NCBI GenBank assembly: GCA_045577615.1
Contig: JAZNIT010000055.1
Span: 1-52,602, forward strand
DNA from: RGIG2206 sp045577615
GTDB lineage: Bacteria > Bacillota > Clostridia > Oscillospirales > Acutalibacteraceae
DNA length: 52,602 nt
Direction: 5' to 3'
The position numbers were made by a program, and so were the translations under genes. Positions 32,182-41,074 of this stretch are shown one piece after another (positions within the stretch are counted from its first letter, which is position 1; every line of letters begins with the position of its first letter). The notes beneath the pieces were generated by a model. It was not told the origin of the DNA, searched no databases, and was given only the letters and a program-made list of their open reading frames with translations.

Positions 32182-35100
32182 TTGAACGCGATACCGTTTT
32201 TACAGATGTTCGGCATTCTCGAGGGCACTTCCCACGAGCTGCCGATGGAACTTGATAAAGTTTACATAACACATATTGATATACATAAGGATACTCGATG
32301 CCTCGACCTTGGCCTTCACTATAAAACCATGGTGGATTTCGACGGCCATCGCAAGCTGCTCAAATTTGTATACGATACTCTCAAACTTTCTCGTATCCGT
32401 TGCTCTGCTCATATGGATTCCGAACTGTTCGGTGAGCAAGGCTTGCGCTTTATGTTGGATTACATTGCTTCAGGCACCGCCACTCTTGCTTGCGTTTTTA
32501 ACGAGTGCGAGTTCGAAATCGATGATGAAAAGGTTGACATAAAACTTAAACACGGTGGTATATCAAGTCACGAAAACATCGAAGAACGTATTTCAGCCGC
32601 CATTTTTAAGGTTTTTGGCATTAGACGAAAAGTAACCTTTTCAGGTGAGCTTGAAGCCAACGAGGTTGAAATTTCGCCCGAGCTGTTAGACCAAAACAAG
32701 CCCAAGGCTAAACCTGTATATGTCGAGCCTCCTGCTGACGGTTTGCCTGTATATTTAGAATCGGCAAACACTGTGTGGTCCAAATTCGGTAGCGATAAAA
32801 TTCGCAGCAAGCCCACCCCTATTAAGGACGTAACCCCCGATTTGGGCCGTTGCGCCGTATGGGGTGAGGTTTTCTTTAAGGATATGAACCCTACCAAAAG
32901 AGGGGACAAGTTCCGCATTAACATTTACATTACCGACCGCACCAACTCGGTTCAAATCAAAATGTATGTGGATAACGGTCAAGAAGGCTGGCTTGAGAAC
33001 GTTAACACCGGCACTTGTTTGCTGGTTTACGGCTCGCTTATTAACGATAAATACGAAAATGAATATGTGTTTGATCCGCTGATTATCGCATTCCTTGATA
33101 AATATCAGCGTACCGACCGTGCAGAGCAAAAGCGTGTCGAGCTTCATATGCACACCAAAATGTCCCAAATGGACGGTATGACTGATGCCGCTAAGTTGAT
33201 TAAGCGAGCTCATTCCTGGGGTCATCGTGCAGTAGCGATTACTGACCACGGTGTTGTTCAGGCATACCCCGAAATTATGAATACCGTTGAGGGAATCCGT
33301 GCAAAAGATCCCGAATTCAAGGCAATTTATGGCTGTGAATCTTATTTTGTAAACGACCTTGTCCCTGCATTGTCAGGGGAGTGCAATGAGAATTTTGACG
33401 GTGAATTTATTGTCTTTGACTACGAAACTACAGGTTTTAGCAGCACCAATGACCGCATAACCGAAATTGGCGCTGTTCTTGTTAGAAACGGCGAAATCGT
33501 CGATACCTTCTCATCCTTTGTCAATCCCCACAAGCCCATCCCTCAAAAGGTAGTAGAGCTTACGGGCATCACTGACGAGATGGTATCTGCTGCCCCCGAT
33601 GAGGCAGAGATTATGCCTAAATTTCTGGAGTTTTGCGGCGAACGTTTGATGATTGCTCACAACGCTCCCTTTGATATTTCCTTTACTCGTGCTGCCGCAG
33701 AGCGCCTTGGTATCGAGTTTAAAAACCCATACCTTGATACTGTGCCTATGTCGCGTGCATTGCTTACCGATATCAAAAATCACAAGCTCGACACTGTTGC
33801 CGACGCGCTGGGACTTGGTGACTTTAACCACCACCGTGCAGTTGACGATGCCAACGTGCTTGGTCTGATTTTTGTTAAGCTGCTTAAAATGCTTAAAGAG
33901 CAAACCGAAGGCGAATGCACCTCAATGAGCAATATTAACGCCCATCTTGCAGGCGGTGACCCCAGAGCACTCAAGCGTTACCACCAAATCCTTTTGGTTA
34001 AAAATCTTGTTGGACTTAAAAATATGTATCGCCTTGTTTCCATGGCGCACGTTAAGTACTATCAAAACAAGGGCGCATCACGCAAACCTCTTATTCCCAA
34101 AAGTGAGCTTGAAAAATATCGTGAGGGCTTGATTATTGGTTCGGCTTGTGAACAGGGCGAGCTTTATCAGGCTGTGCTCAACAATCGTCCCTGGGGCGAG
34201 TTGCTTGAGATTGCCGATTTTTACGATTTTCTTGAAATTCAGCCCAATGGCAATAACGACTTTATGGTTCGTAACGGCACAGTTTCCTCTTACGAACAGT
34301 TAAACAATATTAACCGTACTATAATCAAGCTTGCCGATAAGCTTGGCAAGCCTGTTGTAGCAACGGGCGACGTTCATTTCTTGGATCCCGATGATGCCAA
34401 GTTCCGCGCAATTCTTATGGCAGGGCAGGGCTTCAGTGATGCAGATGAGCAAGCGCCTTTGTATCTCAAAACAACTGAAGAGATGCTGCATGATTTTGCT
34501 TATCTTGGCAAAGATAAGGCCTTCGAGGTGGTTGTTACCAACCCCAACAAAATCGCCGATATGTGCGAGTATTTCAAGCCTATTCCCGATGGCAGTTATC
34601 CTCCTACAATCGAAGGCTCCGACGATATAATTCAGCAGGTTACCTATGAGCGTGCTCACGAGATTTATGGCGATCCGTTGCCTGAAATCATACAAAAGCG
34701 CCTTGATAAAGAGCTTGGCTCAATTATCAAAAACGGTTTCTCTATCATGTACGTTTCAGCGCAAAAGTTGGTTGCCGACTCGGTTGAACACGGCTATCTT
34801 GTTGGCTCCCGTGGTTCAGTTGGCTCGTCCTTTGTTGCAACAATGGCAGGCATATCCGAGGTTAACCCCATTGAGCCACACTATGTTTGCCCCAACTGCA
34901 AATACAGTGAATTTATTACCGATGGCTCGGTTGGCTCAGGCTTTGACTTGCCTGAAAAGAACTGCCCCCACTGCAACACTTCAATGAACCGCGATGGTCA
35001 GGATATTCCCTTTGAAACCTTTCTTGGCTTCGATGGCGACAAGGTGCCTGATATCGACCTTAACTTCTCGGGTGAATATCAAACCAGCGCCCACAAATAT

Positions 35101-36480
35101 ACCGAGAAAATGTTCGGCAAAGAGAATGTTTTTAAGGCGGGTACAATTGCTACCGTAGCTGATAAAACAGCATACGGTTACGTGCGCAAATATGCTGAAG
35201 AGCGAGGCATCGTGCTTAACAAGGCCGAAACCGAGCGCCTTACCTTGGGCTGCACAGGTGTAAAGCGCACCACCGGTCAGCACCCTGCAGGTATGGTTAT
35301 TGTACCCGAGGGCTATGAAATTTACGACTTCTGTCCCATTCAGCACCCTGCTGACGATATCAACTCTGACGTGCAGACAACACACTTTGATTTCCACGCC
35401 ATACATGATACAATACTTAAGCTCGATATACTCGGGCACGACGTTCCCACAATATATAAGTATCTTGAGGACAATACCGGTATTTCGGTAATGGATGTTC
35501 CTATGAGCGACCCCAAGGTTATGAGCTTGTTTACCTCTACTGAGGCATTGGGTGTAACACCCGATGATATCGGCTCACTCACAGGTACCTTCTCATTGCC
35601 CGAGGTTGGCACCAACTTCGTTCGCGGAATGCTGATTGAAACACAGCCCAAAACCTTCTCAGACTTGCTGCAGATTTCAGGCTTGTCCCACGGTACCGAT
35701 GTATGGCTCGGCAACGCGCAGGAGCTGATTAAAAACGGCACCTGCACCATTTCAGAGGTTATTGGTACACGTGACTCCATTATGACCTATCTTATGCATA
35801 AGGGTCTTGATCCCAAGATGGCCTTTAAGATTATGGAAATTACCCGTAAGGGTAAGGCAACCAAACTGCTTACTGACGAGCACGTGCAGGCAATGCTTGA
35901 TCACGGCGTTCCTCAGTGGTATATCGATTCCTGCTTTAAGATTAAGTATATGTTCCCCAAGGCTCACGCCGCGGCATATATGATTTCTACCTTGCGCCTT
36001 GGCTGGTATAAGGTTTATTATCCTCTGGAGTATTACGCAGCATATTTCAGCGTGCGCAGTGACGACCTTGATGCTAAAACTCTTATGGGCGGCAGGGAAG
36101 CGGTCAAAGCCGCAATGGCAGAGATTGAGGCCAAAGGTAAGCTTGCCAATGCAAAGGATAACTCCCGTCACGCAATTTTGCAGATTGTCAACGAGATGTT
36201 TGCTCGTGGCTATGAGTTTTTGCCCATCGACTTTTATAAGTCCGACTCTCGCCTTTATAAAATGGAGGATGGCAAAATCCGCTTGCCCTTCAGCTCAATA
36301 AGCGGTGTAGGTGAAACCGCAGCCGAGTCAATTTGCGCAGTTGCACACAGCGACAAGAGCTTTATTTCAAAAGAAGAGTTGACTCTTGTGGGCGGCTTGG
36401 GCAAATCCCTCGTTGCAGCGTTGGACGAACTTCATGCCCTTGATTTCTTGCCCGACAGTGCTCAAATGTCATTTTTCTAA
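32182..36480 (+). CDS. polC: DNA polymerase III PolC-type alpha subunit
   Basis: Replicative polymerase of Gram-positive type (1432 residues; Bacillus 1437). Order of domains: N-terminal region, OB fold (~215-300), PHP domain (VELHMHTKMSQMDGM near 320), inserted 3'-5' proofreading exonuclease (FDYETTGFSSTNDRITEIG near 407, HNAPFDISF, HHRAVDDA), the PolC zinc finger (CPNCKY ... CPHCN near 903-930), palm with catalytic PDIDLNFSGEY near 953, and C-terminal HhH (SISGVGETAAESI near 1372). TTG 32182 follows GAGAGGATG. Ends the rpsB-to-polC block. Confidence 0.98.
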   Translation: MNAIPFLQMFGILEGTSHELPMELDKVYITHIDIHKDTRCLDLGLHYKTMVDFDGHRKLLKFVYDTLKLSRIRCSAHMDSELFGEQGLRFMLDYIASGTATLACVFNECEFEIDDEKVDIKLKHGGISSHENIEERISAAIFKVFGIRRKVTFSGELEANEVEISPELLDQNKPKAKPVYVEPPADGLPVYLESANTVWSKFGSDKIRSKPTPIKDVTPDLGRCAVWGEVFFKDMNPTKRGDKFRINIYITDRTNSVQIKMYVDNGQEGWLENVNTGTCLLVYGSLINDKYENEYVFDPLIIAFLDKYQRTDRAEQKRVELHMHTKMSQMDGMTDAAKLIKRAHSWGHRAVAITDHGVVQAYPEIMNTVEGIRAKDPEFKAIYGCESYFVNDLVPALSGECNENFDGEFIVFDYETTGFSSTNDRITEIGAVLVRNGEIVDTFSSFVNPHKPIPQKVVELTGITDEMVSAAPDEAEIMPKFLEFCGERLMIAHNAPFDISFTRAAAERLGIEFKNPYLDTVPMSRALLTDIKNHKLDTVADALGLGDFNHHRAVDDANVLGLIFVKLLKMLKEQTEGECTSMSNINAHLAGGDPRALKRYHQILLVKNLVGLKNMYRLVSMAHVKYYQNKGASRKPLIPKSELEKYREGLIIGSACEQGELYQAVLNNRPWGELLEIADFYDFLEIQPNGNNDFMVRNGTVSSYEQLNNINRTIIKLADKLGKPVVATGDVHFLDPDDAKFRAILMAGQGFSDADEQAPLYLKTTEEMLHDFAYLGKDKAFEVVVTNPNKIADMCEYFKPIPDGSYPPTIEGSDDIIQQVTYERAHEIYGDPLPEIIQKRLDKELGSIIKNGFSIMYVSAQKLVADSVEHGYLVGSRGSVGSSFVATMAGISEVNPIEPHYVCPNCKYSEFITDGSVGSGFDLPEKNCPHCNTSMNRDGQDIPFETFLGFDGDKVPDIDLNFSGEYQTSAHKYTEKMFGKENVFKAGTIATVADKTAYGYVRKYAEERGIVLNKAETERLTLGCTGVKRTTGQHPAGMVIVPEGYEIYDFCPIQHPADDINSDVQTTHFDFHAIHDTILKLDILGHDVPTIYKYLEDNTGISVMDVPMSDPKVMSLFTSTEALGVTPDDIGSLTGTFSLPEVGTNFVRGMLIETQPKTFSDLLQISGLSHGTDVWLGNAQELIKNGTCTISEVIGTRDSIMTYLMHKGLDPKMAFKIMEITRKGKATKLLTDEHVQAMLDHGVPQWYIDSCFKIKYMFPKAHAAAYMISTLRLGWYKVYYPLEYYAAYFSVRSDDLDAKTLMGGREAVKAAMAEIEAKGKLANAKDNSRHAILQIVNEMFARGYEFLPIDFYKSDSRLYKMEDGKIRLPFSSISGVGETAAESICAVAHSDKSFISKEELTLVGGLGKSLVAALDELHALDFLPDSAQMSFF

Positions 36481-36482
36481 AC

Positions 36483-36514
36483 AAAAAAGGATGAACGCAA
36501 GTTCATCCTTTTTT
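36483..36514. terminator. Bidirectional terminator between polC and XRE gene
   Basis: A perfect 14-bp stem (36483-36496 with 36501-36514), GCAA tetraloop, A6/T6 ends, serving both convergent genes. Confidence 0.92.
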
Positions 36515-36515
36515 A

Positions 36516-36890
36516 TTATTCGTTTTCTAAATCGGCCAACATCTTGTCAACTATTCGTTCAACCTCAATCCGCTCTTTGAGAGGTAAGGCAACGATTTTT
36601 GCAATAAGACGCTTGGCAACCTTGATAGGTTCAACCGGATCTTCTTTTTTTAATGAAAAGCTAGGCTCCTCTGCAACGACCAACTCGGTTTTGTTTTTAA
36701 TCAGCTCCTCAATGGAGCAGTTGAATACAGCCGAGATTTTCTCGAGTGTGTCAAGAGAAGGCATAGTTTTGCCTGTTTCATAATATGCATAGGTGGAGCG
36801 TTCAATATTAAGCAGGTCTGACATAAGTTGTTGAGTTAAACCAAGTTCTTTACGCTTGCTTTTCAGGTTTTGCGCCAGAATTAAGCCCAT
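36516..36890 (-). CDS. XRE-family HTH transcriptional regulator
   Basis: A 124-residue regulator with an N-terminal Cro/C1-type HTH (about residues 5-63: LKSKRKELGLTQQLMSDLLNIERSTYAYYETGKTMP is split across helices 1-4) and a charged helical C-terminal tail (about 85-124) that could mediate dimerisation. No ligand-binding domain. ATG 36890 follows AAAGGTGG by 6 nt. Monocistronic with its own promoter; targets are unknown, and autoregulation is the default guess. Confidence 0.88.
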   Translation of the reverse strand: MGLILAQNLKSKRKELGLTQQLMSDLLNIERSTYAYYETGKTMPSLDTLEKISAVFNCSIEELIKNKTELVVAEEPSFSLKKEDPVEPIKVAKRLIAKIVALPLKERIEVERIVDKMLADLENE

Positions 36891-36920
36891 AAAAATCCAC
36901 CTTTCATAAATTTTAAATAA

Positions 36921-36949
36921 ATTATAAATTCACTAAAAAATCTTTTCAA
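36921..36949 (-). promoter_or_regulatory. Promoter of the XRE regulator
   Basis: Minus strand TTGAAA (36949-36944), 17 bp, perfect TATAAT (36926-36921). Confidence 0.8.
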
Positions 36950-37022
36950 TAATAGTGGAGTATGTCGCGCTGATATGTGATTGTAGTTGACAAAATATAT
37001 AAATTGTGGCATTAAATAAAGG

Positions 37023-37051
37023 TTGCAATAATTGTTAAAGTATGGTATAAT
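37023..37051 (+). promoter_or_regulatory. Promoter of the DUF1934-argS-ruvX unit
   Basis: TTGCAA (37023-37028), 17 bp, perfect TATAAT (37046-37051). A second TTGACA at 36987 has only a weak -10. Confidence 0.82.
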
Positions 37052-37087
37052 TTTTTGTCAATAGTTTATAAGGAGAAATATTGTTTT

Positions 37088-37498
37088 ATGCAGGATGTTG
37101 TTATTTCCATTGTCAGCACTGTTGACAGTGACGGCGATACTGAAAAAATGGAATTTAATACTACAGGCCGAATGCTGATCAAAGACGATATTTGCCGCCT
37201 ATATTACGATGAAGATGATGGCAGCGGCAATTCATCTGCTTTTATCAAAGCTACGGCAGACACAGTTACCATTCAGCGAAGTGGCGAAGCAATGTCAAAG
37301 CTCACTGTTAAAGCAGGGGAGCGCTGTGTTGGCCACTACGATATGGGCCCTATGGGTATGATGGTTGGCTTTACAGGGCGAGAGGTTAACGTTAAGTTTT
37401 CAGAGCAAGGCGCCGATATAAAGCTTAAATATGCAGTTGATATGAATGCAGCACCTGTAAGTGTCAATACTGTCAATATAAAAGCAACACTTGTGTAA
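37088..37498 (+). CDS. DUF1934 domain-containing protein (YwiB-like)
   Basis: A 136-residue calycin-like beta-barrel protein of the DUF1934/YwiB family. Typical features: VVISIVSTVDSDGDTEKMEFNT-type opening, then YYDEDDGSG and GPMGMMVGFTGREV. Molecular function unknown; the gene is next to argS in Bacillus and Clostridia as well, which supports the family call. ATG 37088 is 12 nt from GGAG, unusually long spacing, but no closer in-frame start exists. Confidence 0.85.
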   Translation: MQDVVISIVSTVDSDGDTEKMEFNTTGRMLIKDDICRLYYDEDDGSGNSSAFIKATADTVTIQRSGEAMSKLTVKAGERCVGHYDMGPMGMMVGFTGREVNVKFSEQGADIKLKYAVDMNAAPVSVNTVNIKATLV

Positions 37499-37522
37499 TT
37501 AACAGTTGAAAGGAATAGAGCA

Positions 37523-39211
37523 ATGTCAAAGATTATTAAAAAGGCTAATAAAGATATTAACGACATCATAATGAATGCCGCAGGCAAAGCAGTTGCAGAT
37601 GGCAAGTTTGAAGCTGTTGCGCTACCTACTTTCAAGGTAGAGGTGCCTGCTGACCGTTCACACGGTGACTATGCTGTTAACGCCGCTATGGTGTGGGCAA
37701 AGTCGTTGCACAATGCTCCTCGCAAAATTGCCGAAACCTTGGCTGAATATTTCGATTTTGCCGATACTTATATCGACCGCTTTGAGATAGCAGGCCCCGG
37801 CTTTATTAACTTTTTCCTGGGTGACCGCTTTTATTCCGATATTCTTAAGGATATTGAGGATTGCGGTGATCAATACGGACGCTCCGATTTCGGCGCAGGC
37901 AAAAAGGTTTTGGTAGAGTTTGTTTCTGCCAACCCCACCGGTCCTATGCATATAGGCAATGCCCGTGGCGGTGCTTTGGGCGACTGCCTTGCCGCTGTGC
38001 TTGATTATGCAGGCTATAAGGTTGACCGCGAGTTCTACATCAACGATGCAGGCAACCAAATTGAAAAGTTTAAAACCTCTCTGGAGGTTCGTTATTTGCA
38101 GCAGCTCGGTCAGCCTATTGAAATGCCCGAGGATGCTTATCTTGGTGAGGACATCGTTATCCATGCAAAGAACTTTATCCAGCTTTACGGTGATAAATAT
38201 CTCAATGCCGATAGCGAAGAGCGCCGCGATGCACTGTGTGCATTTGCATTGCCCGTCAACATCCAAAAGCTTCACGATGACCTTGAAAAATACCGCATCA
38301 AATATGACTGCTGGTTTAAGGAGTCGCAGCTCCACAACGATGGCTCTGTAGAGCGCATTATTGAAAAACTGCGTCAGTCAGGCCATACCTATGAGCTTGA
38401 GGGCGCCCTTTGGTTTAAATCTACCGATTTCGGTGAAGATAAGGACCGCGTGCTCGTTCGCGCAAACGGTATTCCTACCTACTTCGTTCCCGACATTGCA
38501 TATCACTACAACAAACTTTGCGAGCGCAACTATGATATCGCTATCGATATTTTGGGTGCTGACCATCACGGCTATATTCCCCGTATGAAGGCCGCTCTTG
38601 AGGCTCTCGGTGTTGATTCTGCTCGCCTTGATATCGTTATTATGCAGATGGTTCGTCTTGTCAAAAATGGCGAAACCTACAAGCTTTCAAAGCGTTCAGG
38701 CAAGGCTATTACTCTTGAAACTCTTCTTGATGAGGTGCCCATCGATGCCGCTCGTTTGATATTCAACCTGCGCGAGCCTAACAGCCACCTTGAGTTTGAC
38801 TTGGATTTGGCTGTTGAGCAGTCCTCATCCAACCCCGTTTATTATGTGCAATATGCTCACGCCCGTATTTGCAGCATAGCCAAAAATCTTGCTGCTCAGG
38901 GTATTGAGTATAAGTCACTCTCTGCAAATGAGCTTGATTGCCTCACTACTGCCGAAGAGCGTGAGCTTATTCGTCAGCTCGCCGCTTTAGAGGGCGAGGT
39001 TGTTTCGGCTGCTAAGGCATACGATCCCTCTCGCATTACCAGATATGTTATCGATCTTGCTACTTTGCTTCATAAGTATTACAACTCTTGCAGAGTTAAC
39101 TGCGGTGAGGATAACCTTACCTACGCTCGCTTGTTCTTGTGTGTGCGCGTTCGTCAGGTTATTGCCAACGTTCTTAATATGCTCAATATCACCGCTCCCG
39201 AGGTAATGTAA
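37523..39211 (+). CDS. argS: Arginyl-tRNA synthetase
   Basis: Class I ArgRS (562 residues). N-terminal Add-1 domain for tRNA D-loop recognition (about 1-110), HIGH-like motif PMHIGNARGG near 142, catalytic insert, KLSKRSG (KMSKS equivalent) near 386, and a C-terminal DALR anticodon-binding helical bundle starting NPVYYVQYAHAR. ATG 37523 follows AAAGGAA. Its stop codon overlaps the ruvX start (TAATG). Confidence 0.98.
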   Translation: MSKIIKKANKDINDIIMNAAGKAVADGKFEAVALPTFKVEVPADRSHGDYAVNAAMVWAKSLHNAPRKIAETLAEYFDFADTYIDRFEIAGPGFINFFLGDRFYSDILKDIEDCGDQYGRSDFGAGKKVLVEFVSANPTGPMHIGNARGGALGDCLAAVLDYAGYKVDREFYINDAGNQIEKFKTSLEVRYLQQLGQPIEMPEDAYLGEDIVIHAKNFIQLYGDKYLNADSEERRDALCAFALPVNIQKLHDDLEKYRIKYDCWFKESQLHNDGSVERIIEKLRQSGHTYELEGALWFKSTDFGEDKDRVLVRANGIPTYFVPDIAYHYNKLCERNYDIAIDILGADHHGYIPRMKAALEALGVDSARLDIVIMQMVRLVKNGETYKLSKRSGKAITLETLLDEVPIDAARLIFNLREPNSHLEFDLDLAVEQSSSNPVYYVQYAHARICSIAKNLAAQGIEYKSLSANELDCLTTAEERELIRQLAALEGEVVSAAKAYDPSRITRYVIDLATLLHKYYNSCRVNCGEDNLTYARLFLCVRVRQVIANVLNMLNITAPEVM

Positions 39212-39630
39212 TGATTATTATGTCGGTGGATTTAGGTCTTGCCCGCACCGGTATAGCTCTTTGCGACGGAATGCAGACCTTGGCCTTTCCCAAAACTGTT
39301 ATTCACGAGCATAATCAGCCACGCCTTGTTGAAAAGGTTGCCGCTCTTGCAAAGGAATATGATGCCGAGCGTATCGTTGTTGGACTTCCTCGCAATATGG
39401 ATGGTAGCGAAGGCGAGCGCGCCCAGACCTGCCGTGAGCTTGCTTCTAAAATCGAAGAGCAAAGCGGGGTAGAGGTAGTGCTTCGTGATGAACGAAATAC
39501 AACAGTAAGCGCATATACTGCATTGAATGCAGGCGACGTGCGTGGTAAAAAACGCAAAAATGTTGTTGATGCAGTTGCAGCAACCATTATTTTGCAGGAT
39601 TATCTTGACTATTTAAAAAATACCAAATAG
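39211..39630 (+). CDS. ruvX: Holliday junction resolvase-like RNase H-fold protein (YqgF/RuvX)
   Basis: A 139-residue YqgF-family nuclease: SVDLGLARTGIALCD (first acidic residue), VVGLPRNMDGSEGERA, and LRDERNTTVSA followed by DAVAATIILQDYL with the other acidic residues of the RNase H-like site. The family is implicated in pre-16S rRNA 5' processing and in recombination. ATG 39211 overlaps the argS stop; ATG 39220 is an alternative. Confidence 0.92.
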   Translation: MIIMSVDLGLARTGIALCDGMQTLAFPKTVIHEHNQPRLVEKVAALAKEYDAERIVVGLPRNMDGSEGERAQTCRELASKIEEQSGVEVVLRDERNTTVSAYTALNAGDVRGKKRKNVVDAVAATIILQDYLDYLKNTK

Positions 39631-39636
39631 TATAGT

Positions 39637-39665
39637 TTGACATAGCAAAATATGTGTGCTATACT
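39637..39665 (+). promoter_or_regulatory. Promoter of the 39704 gene
   Basis: Perfect TTGACA (39637-39642), 17 bp, TATACT (39660-39665) with TG at -14; one of the best promoters in the window. Confidence 0.88.
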
Positions 39666-39703
39666 AACACTATAAATGTGATGAATTATGGAGGAATTGC
39701 GTT

Positions 39704-39994
39704 ATGGCTGATCAAAAAGAGTTTTTAACATATAAAGGCCGTCCCTTGGTACGCAACGGCAACACTCTTTATTACGGCGATATGTCTGAAGAGTTTGTAA
39801 TTATGATTCAAATCGTCAGCACCAAAAAAGAGGGCGATATTGAAATGGCAGAAAAGGTTTTGGTGCAACTGCTCAGCACCGACAGCGAGCTTCGTCCCCG
39901 TGAGCGCATAATTAAAAAGAGCGAAAAAATCGGCCTTTACAACGCAATGGATATCGGCGCTATCTGGCTTGAACGCGCTCTTGCTAAAAAGTAA
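39704..39994 (+). CDS. Conserved small soluble protein, function unknown
   Basis: A 96-residue, highly charged cytoplasmic protein. It contains TYKGRPLVRNGNTLYYGDMS, then VIMIQIVSTKKEGDIEMA and a helical end AMDIGAIWLERALAKK. I recall similar small proteins in Clostridia near this position, but no function is assigned. ATG follows TGGAGGA by 7 nt. Its strong dedicated promoter implies substantial expression; no partner gene is apparent. Confidence 0.78.
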   Translation: MADQKEFLTYKGRPLVRNGNTLYYGDMSEEFVIMIQIVSTKKEGDIEMAEKVLVQLLSTDSELRPRERIIKKSEKIGLYNAMDIGAIWLERALAKK

Positions 39995-40011
39995 ACTTAT
40001 TAAAAATTAAA

Positions 40012-40120
40012 TATCTTCAGGGCGAGGTGCAATTCCTCACCGGTGGTAAAGTCCACGAGCCTTTTTGGTTGATTCGGTGAAACTCCGAAACCGACGGTAT
40101 AGTCCGGATGGAAGAAGATT
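40012..40120 (+). promoter_or_regulatory. FMN riboswitch (RFN element)
   Basis: All conserved blocks are present in order: TCTTCAGGGCGAGGTGCAAT, CCTCACCGG, AAGTCCACGAGC, TTGATTCGGTGAAACTCCG, ACCGACGGTATAGTCCGGAT, and the closing GAAGAAGAT. The 5' TCTTC pairs with the 3' GAAGA. Located just upstream of ribU with an intrinsic terminator in between, so FMN would switch transcription off. Confidence 0.97.
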
Positions 40121-40152
40121 ATATTGCAGTTATTTTATAATTGTAACTATTT

Positions 40153-40185
40153 GCCCTGTGTTTTTGCACAGGGCTTTTATTTTTA
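40153..40185 (+). terminator. FMN riboswitch expression-platform terminator
   Basis: An 8-bp stem GCCCTGTG/CACAGGGC (40153-40160 with 40167-40174), followed by TTTTATTTTTA, immediately ahead of the ribU ribosome-binding site. Confidence 0.88.
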
Positions 40186-40197
40186 GGAGTGATTGTT

Positions 40198-40866
40198 ATG
40201 AAAGCAAAAAATGGATTAAAAAAGCTGACAGTTATAGCAATGCTGTGTGCGGTGGCGTATTTATGTATGTTCCTATTTAAGTTTAAGGTCAGCTTTTTGA
40301 CTTTTGACTTTAAGGATGCCATACTGTCTGTTATAGCATTTTTATATGGCCCGTTATATGGTGCTGTGTCAGCCGTTGTGGTAGCATTCTTTGAATTTAT
40401 ATCAGTTAGTGATACAGGTGTTTACGGCCTTATAATGAACTGCCTTTCAAGTGCAACCTTTGCAGCAGTTTGCGGAACAATTTATAAATATCGCCGCACA
40501 ATGTCGGGCGCAGTTATCGGTGCACTTACTTCTGTTGTAACAATGGCTGCCGTTATGGTTGTAGCAAATTTGCTCATAACTCCTTTTTATATGGGCGTTG
40601 ACAGATCGGTTGTTGTGTCAATATTACCGACCTTGATTTTGCCCTTTAACTTGTGCAAGGGTATAATAAATGCAGCGATTACAATGATTATTTATAAGCC
40701 TATAACTACTGCTCTTAAAAAGTCTCGTCTTGTGGCAACAAGTGGAGGCAACTCGAAAATCAATGTCAAAGCAACCGTTATACTTATGGTGTCGGCTGTT
40801 GCAATTGTAGTTTTGTCTGTTTTTGTAATCATTTTTGTTTTAAAGGGCAATTTTCAAGTATTTTGA
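40198..40866 (+). CDS. ribU: Riboflavin ECF transporter S component
   Basis: Substrate-binding membrane subunit of an energy-coupling factor transporter (222 residues). Helices 1-6 with the RibU pattern DFKDAILSVIAFLYGPLYGA and GVYGLIMNCLSS. The protein carries an extra C-terminal hydrophobic helix (about 198-218) beyond the usual six-helix, ~190-residue length. The FMN riboswitch directly upstream supports riboflavin as substrate. ATG 40198 follows TAGGAGTGA. The ECF A/A'/T energising module is not in the window. Confidence 0.95.
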   Translation: MKAKNGLKKLTVIAMLCAVAYLCMFLFKFKVSFLTFDFKDAILSVIAFLYGPLYGAVSAVVVAFFEFISVSDTGVYGLIMNCLSSATFAAVCGTIYKYRRTMSGAVIGALTSVVTMAAVMVVANLLITPFYMGVDRSVVVSILPTLILPFNLCKGIINAAITMIIYKPITTALKKSRLVATSGGNSKINVKATVILMVSAVAIVVLSVFVIIFVLKGNFQVF

Positions 40867-40875
40867 TTTTTTTAG

Positions 40876-40903
40876 TTGACAAATCGACATTTTATGCTAT
40901 AAT
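40876..40903 (+). promoter_or_regulatory. metK promoter
   Basis: Perfect TTGACA (40876-40881), 16 bp, perfect TATAAT (40898-40903) with extended TG. Confidence 0.88.
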
Positions 40904-40927
40904 ACATTTTGCAAATTAAATACCTAT

Positions 40928-41021
40928 CTTATCAAGAGTGACAGAGGGAACAGGCCCAACGAAGTCCGGCAACCTGCTAATGTAAGGTGCTAAATCCTGC
41001 GGTATAATACCGAAAGATGAG
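40928..41021 (+). promoter_or_regulatory. SAM-I riboswitch (S-box)
   Basis: Conserved core CTTATCAAGAGTGACAGAGG, GGCCCAACGAAGTCCGGCAA, CCTGC, AAGGTGCTAAATCCTGC and closing AAAGATGAG; the ends CTTATC/GATGAG form P1. It precedes metK, the SAM synthetase, giving feedback control by SAM. Confidence 0.96.
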
Positions 41022-41028
41022 TTTTATT

Positions 41029-41057
41029 ATCCGCATCTTTTGGTGCGGATATTTTTT
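41029..41057 (+). terminator. SAM-I riboswitch terminator
   Basis: A 7-bp stem ATCCGCA/TGCGGAT (41029-41035 with 41044-41050) followed by ATTTTTT, 24 bp before the metK start. Confidence 0.88.
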
Positions 41058-41074
41058 ATGTAAGGAGAATTAGT

